Below, piece by piece: positions 59,420 to 64,000 of a DNA stretch of 64,000 nt. A program made the position numbers and the translations under genes. Source of the DNA: Candidatus Villigracilis proximus (GTDB lineage: Bacteria; Chloroflexota; Anaerolineae; Anaerolineales; Villigracilaceae); assembly GCA_016715195.1 (NCBI GenBank), contig JADKBB010000008.1:67572-131571 (forward strand). Reading direction: 5' to 3'. Positions within the stretch are counted from its first letter, which is position 1, and every line of letters starts with the position of its first letter. The notes beneath the pieces were generated by a model. It was not told where the DNA came from, did no database searches, and saw only the letters and a program-made list of their open reading frames with translations.

Positions 59420-60154
59420 TTATTCGATGGGATTGGAAGACAGTGATTGCGATGTTTCGTTTTTGGCGAACACTTCATTGATTTTTCGGCGGAGAAATAA
59501 ACGAAGCCAGCGGAAGAAGATGCGCGGCGGCCATTCGTGATTGACCTGTTCAGGTCGTGTATCGCGTCGTTGAATGGCCTGACGCAAATCGCGTACGTTG
59601 CTTCCATCAAAGTGAGTCATGCCTGCGCCGATCATCGAAGCAATATGTGCATCACTCGATGCGATGTGTGCCAACGGCAGGTCTGCGGCGGCTTTTTGTG
59701 ACCGTGCATTAAATGGACTGTGCGTAGGATTCATATTGTAGACTTCGAGTCCGTACAGCGCTTCTCTGGCCTGTGGATGTTCGAGCGCTTTGAGTATGCT
59801 TTGCAGAGAAATGCTGCTCGGGATCGGGTGATCGGGGTGCGCGGCGATTGCCATGCCGCCCATTTCGCGGACGCAGATCAGCGTGTCGATCAACGACATA
59901 CCTGAAGGAATATTTCTTTCAATGAAAAGCACAATGAGATGTCCTTCGCTTGTGCTGACTTCCGCGCCGGGGATGACTTGAATTCCGTACTCGGTGGAGA
60001 GGGCGCGCGCTTCGAGTGAACCGCGTACCTCGTCGTGGTCGGTGATGGCGATCACGTCCAATCCGGCGCGGCGTGCGCTTTCAAGCGCTTCGCGCACGGT
60101 GGCTGTGCCGTCCATGCTGTAAGTGGTGTGAATGTGTAGATCTGATTTGCCCAT
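59420..60154 (-). CDS. PHP-domain phosphoesterase, paralogue 2
   Basis: 244 residues, same architecture as the 56120 gene: SDLHIHTTYSMDGTATVREA, VIAITDHDEVRGSLEARALS, IPGAEVSTSEGHLIVLFIE, IAAHPDHPIP and SSDAHIASMIGAGMTH. The two paralogues share order and spacing of all metal motifs but differ in their basic C-terminal tails. On the minus strand TATACT lies ten bases before the ATG, so the leader would be only a few bases. Likely the product of a local duplication; role unknown. Confidence 0.88.
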   Translation of the reverse strand: MGKSDLHIHTTYSMDGTATVREALESARRAGLDVIAITDHDEVRGSLEARALSTEYGIQVIPGAEVSTSEGHLIVLFIERNIPSGMSLIDTLICVREMGGMAIAAHPDHPIPSSISLQSILKALEHPQAREALYGLEVYNMNPTHSPFNARSQKAAADLPLAHIASSDAHIASMIGAGMTHFDGSNVRDLRQAIQRRDTRPEQVNHEWPPRIFFRWLRLFLRRKINEVFAKNETSQSLSSNPIE

Positions 60155-60245
60155 AATGTTTTTCAGTATACCTGTAGTTGGAAAGAATATGTTTTAGAAC
60201 TGGTTAAGAAAAAGTAAACGATTGATCCCCGTAATTTTTGGACAA

Positions 60246-60284
60246 AAATAACCGTGCAGAAATTTGGATCCCTGCACGGTTAAA
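60246..60284 (-). terminator. Terminator for the 39-residue acidic protein gene
   Basis: AACCGTGCAG (60250-60259) pairs with CTGCACGGTT (60272-60281). On the minus strand a TTATTTTTG run follows, downstream of the small gene that ends at 60304. Confidence 0.85.
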
Positions 60285-60303
60285 AGATCAAAGTAGGACA
60301 CAA

Positions 60304-60423
60304 TTACTCGTCGTTTGCAGTTTCATCAGCTTCTTCAGCGTTTTCTTCTTGAGTGGTTTCTTCGGCAGCAATTTCTTCAACTTCTGCTTCGTCATCGGGC
60401 TGGGCAAATACCATGCTGTTCAT
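60304..60423 (-). CDS. Small, extremely acidic protein of 39 residues
   Basis: ATG 60423 with a strong ribosome site (AAGGAGACTCCTC) and stop TAA at 60304, followed 20 bp later by its own terminator, so it looks like a real short gene. The product has 16 Asp/Glu among 39 residues and no Lys, Arg or His. It starts MNSMVFAQPDDEAEVEE, then repeats of AEE/TTQEE type. No family recognised. Candidate roles are a metal- or protein-buffering peptide, an inhibitor that mimics DNA, or a precursor peptide; none is shown. It lies between the PHP gene and the TIR gene, divergent from the latter. Confidence 0.7.
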   Translation of the reverse strand: MNSMVFAQPDDEAEVEEIAAEETTQEENAEEADETANDE

Positions 60424-60562
60424 GAGGAGTCTCCTTTCTTTATGGATTTGATTCCAGTATAAGGATGAGTCCTTAATGGGCTGTTATAGGCGGGTTAAGG
60501 TTTTGCGATAATTTTCGATACAGACCGGCTTTTTGTTTTTCAGTCCTGTCTGTGTTCGGTTG

Positions 60563-60568
60563 TATAAT
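60563..60568 (+). promoter_or_regulatory. -10 box candidate for the TIR-SUMF1 gene
   Basis: TATAAT in the context GGTTGTATAATTTCAGG, 52 bp before ATG 60620. No good -35. The same TGTATAAT-type context recurs at 46083 and 63007. Confidence 0.4.
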
Positions 60569-60619
60569 TTCAGGGTCGGGAAATTAAACCCAAGCGTGAT
60601 CATTAGTGGTGAAACATTT

Positions 60620-62233
60620 ATGTCTGAGATTAAACGTCCTCTCAAAGTATTCCTCTGTCACGCTCATGCAGATCGTGATCCCGTCCACGCGTTCTTTATC
60701 CGCCTGGTAAAAGACGGTGTGGATGCGTGGCTGGATAAGGAAAAACTTCTGCCGGGTCAGGAGTGGGAATTGGAGATCCGCAAGGCTGTGCGTGAAGCGG
60801 ATGTGGTTGTTGTCTGCCTTTCAAAACAATTTAATGAGGCGGGGTTTCGTCAAAAGGAAGTGCGCCTTGCGCTGGATACGGCCATGGAGAAACCAGAGGG
60901 AGAAATTTTTATCATCCCCGCACGTCTGGAAGAATGTGACAATCTCGAAAGTCTGAAAAAATGGCATTGGGTGGATCTGTTTGAAGAGGATGGATACGCT
61001 AAATTTCTGCGCGCCTTGCGTATACGCGGTGACAGGATCGGTGCCATTACCTATTCCCTTATCCGATTTGATGCAAAAGCGGAAAAGGAAAGAAAAATAA
61101 AATTTCTTCTTGAGCAGGCCGGGAAATTAGAGGAAGATGCCAAATGGGCCGATGCGCTTGAGATCCAACGTCAGATAAAAAAGATCAACTCATCCACACC
61201 CGGAGTGGATGGAAAAATATCTGAGCTTCAGCGGAAAACACAGGCAAACGAACTCACGGTGAATATACAGCGGACTGCTGGTAAGAAAGGGAACTCAACA
61301 AAGAAATCATTTCCCTGGCTGCCCGTTGCGGCAGTTGGTACATTTGCTTTTTGTTGTTTGATGTCTGTTATTGGGGCCGGCTGGTATTCTCAAAGCATTG
61401 GTTTTACCGACGCATTATCCACACCCATCAATGAATCAATAGATAATTTGCCGATTGAAACAACTGCATTACCGCCAGCTGTTCAGCCTTCTGCGTCACT
61501 CGACACTGCAACTATCGATGAAATGATCCTCGTGCCTGCTGGTGAGTTCACAATGGGAAGCGATTTAAAATCCCCTGTGGAAGCCCCTCCTCATACCGTT
61601 CCGCTTGATGCGTTCTACATGGACATATATGAGACAACTACGTCACAGTATCAGGAATGTGTAACTGCCGGATTCTGTGCGCGTCCATGGACGGATGCTT
61701 CGGCAACACGGTCAAGTTATTTTTCGAATTCAGAATTTGCCGCTTACCCGGTCATTCATGTGGACTGGAATATGGCAAACACATATTGTGAATGGCGCGG
61801 TAAGCGCCTGCCAACAGAGGCTGAATGGGAGAAGGCTGCGCGCGGGCAGGAAGGGTTGATCTATCCCTGGGGAAATGAGTTCGATGGAAGCCGCCTTAAT
61901 TTTTGTGATGTGAACTGCCTGAATTTTCCAAACACTGACTATGACGATGGCTATAATGACACCGCCCCCGTGGATGCATATCCGCAGGGAGTGAGTGTGT
62001 ATGGGATATATAACCTTGCTGGGAATGTGCGCGAATGGGTGGCTGATGAATACAATGTCTACCCCGGTGGCAACCCGGCGGCGGCTTCAGATTTTGGGTT
62101 GGGTCTGCGTGTTGTACGCGGGGGTTCGTGGAATGAAAATTATATCGATGCGCAATCTTTCCATCGCTTTGCCTACGCCCCTGATGCCGTTGGAGATAAC
62201 ACAGGGTTCCGTTGTGCCATGAATGTGCCTTAG
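60620..62233 (+). CDS. TIR domain - transmembrane - SUMF1/FGE-type sulfatase-modifying-factor domain fusion
   Basis: 537 residues from ATG 60620. Residues 8-145 are a TIR domain (RPLKVFLCHAHADRDPVHAF; DAWLDKEKLLPGQEWELEIR; FRQKEVRLALDTA with Glu80 at the position of the NADase catalytic Glu). A charged helical linker runs to about 225, and a single membrane helix lies at about 230-255 (FPWLPVAAVGTFAFCCLMSV). From about 300 a SUMF1/FGE domain follows: MILVPAGEFTMGSDLKSP, RLPTEAEWEKAARGQEGL, YPWGNEF, GNVREWVADEYN, VVRGGSWNENYIDAQS, GFRCAM. TIR should be cytoplasmic and SUMF1 outside. A ligand-sensing or defence-type receptor layout is suggested, without proof. Confidence 0.9.
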   Translation: MSEIKRPLKVFLCHAHADRDPVHAFFIRLVKDGVDAWLDKEKLLPGQEWELEIRKAVREADVVVVCLSKQFNEAGFRQKEVRLALDTAMEKPEGEIFIIPARLEECDNLESLKKWHWVDLFEEDGYAKFLRALRIRGDRIGAITYSLIRFDAKAEKERKIKFLLEQAGKLEEDAKWADALEIQRQIKKINSSTPGVDGKISELQRKTQANELTVNIQRTAGKKGNSTKKSFPWLPVAAVGTFAFCCLMSVIGAGWYSQSIGFTDALSTPINESIDNLPIETTALPPAVQPSASLDTATIDEMILVPAGEFTMGSDLKSPVEAPPHTVPLDAFYMDIYETTTSQYQECVTAGFCARPWTDASATRSSYFSNSEFAAYPVIHVDWNMANTYCEWRGKRLPTEAEWEKAARGQEGLIYPWGNEFDGSRLNFCDVNCLNFPNTDYDDGYNDTAPVDAYPQGVSVYGIYNLAGNVREWVADEYNVYPGGNPAAASDFGLGLRVVRGGSWNENYIDAQSFHRFAYAPDAVGDNTGFRCAMNVP

Positions 62234-62440
62234 CTTGACCTTGCTCACAAGGGAGTGATATACGCTATCCTATTCCTCAAATCGAATTTTGAAAAAAAAC
62301 GAATCGGCTGGTCATTACCTTGCTGCTTGCACTGTCGCCGGCATGGCAGAATGAATATGCACCCTTATTTATTTTCCCTGATGACAAGTCCGGTTTTATA
62401 ATAGGGCAATGTACTTTAATCTTATTGGTGGAGGTTGATG

Positions 62441-62905
62441 ATGGAACAGGAAAAACCTGCAAAGAAGAATAGTATTAAGTTGTTGGGATTTGGTTTACTT
62501 TTGGGTGCGCTGGTCTTGTTTGTTGTGGGCGGATATCCGCTGATAAAGCAGATCGCGTTGGATGGCTTCGGCTTGGAAGTGACTGGCACCGTTGTTGAGG
62601 TCGCCGGCGAAGATCAGGTCAAAACTCCGATCGTGCAATTCACAGCCGCAGACGGAAAACAATATACGTTCAAGTCTTATTACGGGAATAAGAACATTCG
62701 CTTCTCAGTTGGAGAGGATGTTCAGATGCGCTATCTGGCGCTTAATCCGCAAATTGCGGAGATCAACATGCTGGGGCGTATCAATTATTTCTCCAATATT
62801 GAATCGACTTGCATCGGGATGTTCCTGCTCATGGGCGGACTTCTCTCTCTGGGCGGCAAACGCGATAAACCCTTGACCCTGGATTTTCGCCGCCGAAAGA
62901 GTTAA
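62441..62905 (+). CDS. DUF3592-like membrane protein
   Basis: 154 residues from ATG 62441 (GGTGGAGG upstream; ATG 62438 also possible). Two membrane helices, at about 12-35 and 124-142, flank an extracytoplasmic beta-rich segment (VTGTVVEVAGEDQVKTPIVQ; FTAADGKQYTFKSYYGN; VGEDVQMRYLALNPQIAEIN), which is the DUF3592 pattern. Function unknown. It lies between the two SUMF1-domain genes. TATAAT at 62397-62402 may be its promoter. Confidence 0.75.
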   Translation: MEQEKPAKKNSIKLLGFGLLLGALVLFVVGGYPLIKQIALDGFGLEVTGTVVEVAGEDQVKTPIVQFTAADGKQYTFKSYYGNKNIRFSVGEDVQMRYLALNPQIAEINMLGRINYFSNIESTCIGMFLLMGGLLSLGGKRDKPLTLDFRRRKS

Positions 62906-62931
62906 TTTCTGGCATTACTTAGTCGTTGTAT

Positions 62932-62950
62932 CTTTTCATTTACGCTCTCA
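62932..62950. repeat. 19-bp direct repeat, left copy
   Basis: CTTTTCATTTACGCTCTCA, identical to 63906-63924; the similarity continues as YTAARTTC. The two copies flank the SUMF1 lipoprotein gene and its terminator. Confidence 0.7.
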
Positions 62951-63008
62951 TTAAATTCGCCAAGCCTGAATTGCCACTCGAAATTTACATATTGCCTGTT
63001 TTCGACTG

Positions 63009-63014
63009 TATAAT
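63009..63014 (+). promoter_or_regulatory. -10 box candidate for the SUMF1 lipoprotein gene
   Basis: TATAAT in CGACTGTATAATTTTATG, 44-50 bp before the start; no clear -35. Confidence 0.35.
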
Positions 63015-63057
63015 TTTATGACCCTGTTTTAGCGGGACAAAATAATATCCTAAAGAG

Positions 63058-63854
63058 ATGATGATGAGACCTGTTAAGATTCCCTTTTTTATATTCATTA
63101 TGTTTGGAGTGCTTTCATGCCAGACGATTATCTCTGTGGCGGACATTGCCACTGCAACGCCCGATCTTCCCGCTGAGATCACGGATGTCAAAGGCTTGAC
63201 CATGCGTCTCGTGCCCGCCGGGGAATTCATCATGGGCAGCGAGGACGACAAAGCCGGCAATGCAAAACCTGCCCACACGGTGACCTTGCCGGATTTCTAT
63301 ATGGACGTTTACGAAGTCACCCGGGCGCGTTACAAGGAATGCGTAACAGCCGGGGTTTGCAGTGAATCAAGGAATCTCGCAGGTATTGATGCGTTCTATG
63401 CATACTCCGACAACCCCATGGCTAGTGTGGATTGGAATCAATCCAAAACCTACTGTGAAACATGGCGCGGTGCGCGCCTGCCGAGCGAAGCTGAATGGGA
63501 AAAAGCTGCGCGCGGCACAGATGGGCGCACGTATCCCTGGGGTGAGGAATATTCCTCAACCTATGTAAAAATAGAAACTGGTTCTCCGGACAATGTTGGA
63601 ATGTATGAAAAAGGCAAAAGCCCGTATGGAATGTACGATATGGCGGGCGGTGTTTGGGAATGGGTGTCCGATCCGTTATCGCGTATTCGGGCAATCCAGG
63701 GGAGGGCGTCTTTTGGCCGGACAATCGCGTGTTGCGCGGCGGCTCGTGGTTCTACCCCGACAGTTACGTTTTGAGAACCTGGTTTCGCTACGGGGCCCCG
63801 CCGGAAGCCGCTGATGGGAGCTTTGGCTTTCGTTGCGCCCGGGATGCTCCGTAA
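63058..63854 (+). pseudogene. SUMF1/FGE-domain lipoprotein, one frameshift near the C-terminus
   Basis: Starts at one of three consecutive ATGs (63058, 63061, 63064). Lipobox IMFGVLSC, short linker, then an FGE/SUMF1 domain: MRLVPAGEFIMGSEDDKAGN, FYMDVYEVTRARYKECVTAG, RLPSEAEWEKAARGTDGRTY, PWGEEY, YDMAGGVWEWVSD. The frame then shifts by -1 between about 63668 and 63685, and the true C-terminus continues in the next frame as YSGNPGEGVFWPDNRVLRGG and GSFGFRCARDAP to the TAA at 63852-63854. Restored length is about 265 residues. Same domain as the TIR fusion protein nearby; the RVLRGGSW...GFRCA end is the region that diversity-generating retroelements vary in such folds. Read error or recent mutation. 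Confidence 0.8.
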
Positions 63855-63880
63855 AACAATCCATCAAGTTGATATATTCA

Positions 63881-63910
63881 AAAAGCCAGTCCACTAGCGG
63901 ACTGGCTTTT
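63881..63910. terminator. Bidirectional terminator at the right edge
   Basis: AAAAGCCAGTCC (63881-63892) pairs with GGACTGGCTTTT (63899-63910), ending the SUMF1 lipoprotein gene (+) and the gene entering from the right (-). Confidence 0.9.
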
Positions 63911-63924
63911 CATTTACGCTCTCA
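63906..63924. repeat. 19-bp direct repeat, right copy
   Basis: Identical to 62932-62950; here it covers the terminator's right arm end and the last codons of the minus-strand partial gene. Confidence 0.7.
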
Positions 63925-64000
63925 CTAAGTTCATTCCCACTGGCATCTCATCCCACGTTCTGCCTTCAAGAATTCTTCCTGCTTTTTTTCTTCTGCACGC
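63914..64000 (-). CDS. C-terminal tail of a DUF5131-like (phage Gp37/Gp68 family) gene, partial
   Basis: 28 residues to a TAA at 63914; the rest is outside the window. RRKKAGRILEGRTWDEMP matches the usual closing motif of DUF5131 proteins (AGRxLDGRxWxExP), here with a ten-residue extension ending NLVRA. DUF5131 proteins resemble radical-SAM-type enzymes and are common in phages and MAGs. Assignment rests on this short motif. Confidence 0.6.
   Translation of the reverse strand, partial: ACRRKKAGRILEGRTWDEMPVGMNLVRA

Larger units (their letters stand above)
62902..63015 (-). pseudogene. Possible tail remnant of a minus-strand gene
   Basis: A 37-residue frame without start, QYVNFEWQFRLGEF and NESVNEKIQRLSNARN to a TAA that overlaps the DUF3592 stop. 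It contains the 19-bp direct repeat also found at 63906-63924 within another gene tail. Could be chance; low certainty. Confidence 0.25.

Noticed and set aside
62291..62472. Plus-strand frame with a signal-peptide-like stretch (NRLVITLLLALSPAW)
   Set aside because: No start codon after the preceding in-frame TGA, and it overlaps the better-supported DUF3592 start; may be a remnant, but not supportable.
60155..64000. Complete diversity-generating retroelement or prophage
   Set aside because: Only the lectin-fold targets and a DUF5131-like tail are visible; no reverse transcriptase, template repeat, integrase or structural phage gene is in the window.

Overview
The window looks like chromosome of an uncultured Chloroflexota bacterium, most likely Anaerolineae. 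This is inferred from gene content: lipoproteins with Thr/Ala/Pro/Glu-rich linkers after the lipobox, a zinc-ribbon-tailed MscL, a polyphosphate glucokinase, S-layer-homology (SLH) exoproteins, and several formylglycine-enzyme-fold (SUMF1/FGE) surface proteins. No rRNA, prophage, CRISPR array, transposase or reverse transcriptase was seen. One tRNA (Gln, UUG) is present.

Layout. 1-7500 (+): an acyl-CoA carboxylase locus. It holds a carboxyltransferase (cut by the window edge), a biotin carboxylase, a biotin carrier, a MaoC hydratase and a CitE-type lyase, with a DUF1579 gene, an SDR protein, a four-helix-bundle protein and an EamA transporter in or beside it; branched-chain acyl-CoA or itaconate-type catabolism fits. 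7700-10900: DEAD-box helicase, a promoter-leader-terminator unit, a cold-shock protein, and a polyphosphate glucokinase on the other strand. 11300-20700 (+): three adjacent SLH-anchored exoproteins with related signal peptides and C-termini but different central modules (FG-GAP plus beta-propeller, beta-propeller, CSLREA beta-helix). All three are heavily interrupted by indels. 20750-21800: a candidate structured leader RNA with terminator, then a DsbA-like membrane-anchored thiol protein. 21875-31995 (-): housekeeping genes (sulfurtransferase, aminotransferase, nucleotidyltransferase, M3 peptidase, ChrA, Nudix, aldo/keto reductase, PcrA, MscL).

32463-52131 (+) is a 20 kb block of three peptide/nickel-type ABC transport loci. 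Locus A has the order binding protein, two permeases, two ATPases. Locus B has two ATPases, binding protein, two permeases. Locus C has two binding lipoproteins and two ATPases but no permeases. Locus A is unusual: its binding protein appears to have its lobes in swapped order, and its second permease has a roughly 200-residue extracytoplasmic insertion. A response regulator, tRNA-Gln, glmU, cdd and recO follow.

56120-60154 (-): two paralogous PHP phosphoesterases flank a geranylgeranyl-reductase-type flavoprotein and an OafA-type acyltransferase. 60300-64000: a 39-residue protein with no basic residues, a TIR-TM-SUMF1 fusion, a DUF3592 membrane protein and a SUMF1 lipoprotein with a frameshift; the lipoprotein lies between 19-bp direct repeats, and the tail of a DUF5131-like gene enters from the right edge.

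Single-base frame breaks in otherwise healthy genes (1255, 35110, about 63675) suggest a draft or long-read-derived sequence, so frame damage should be checked against reads before being called biological.
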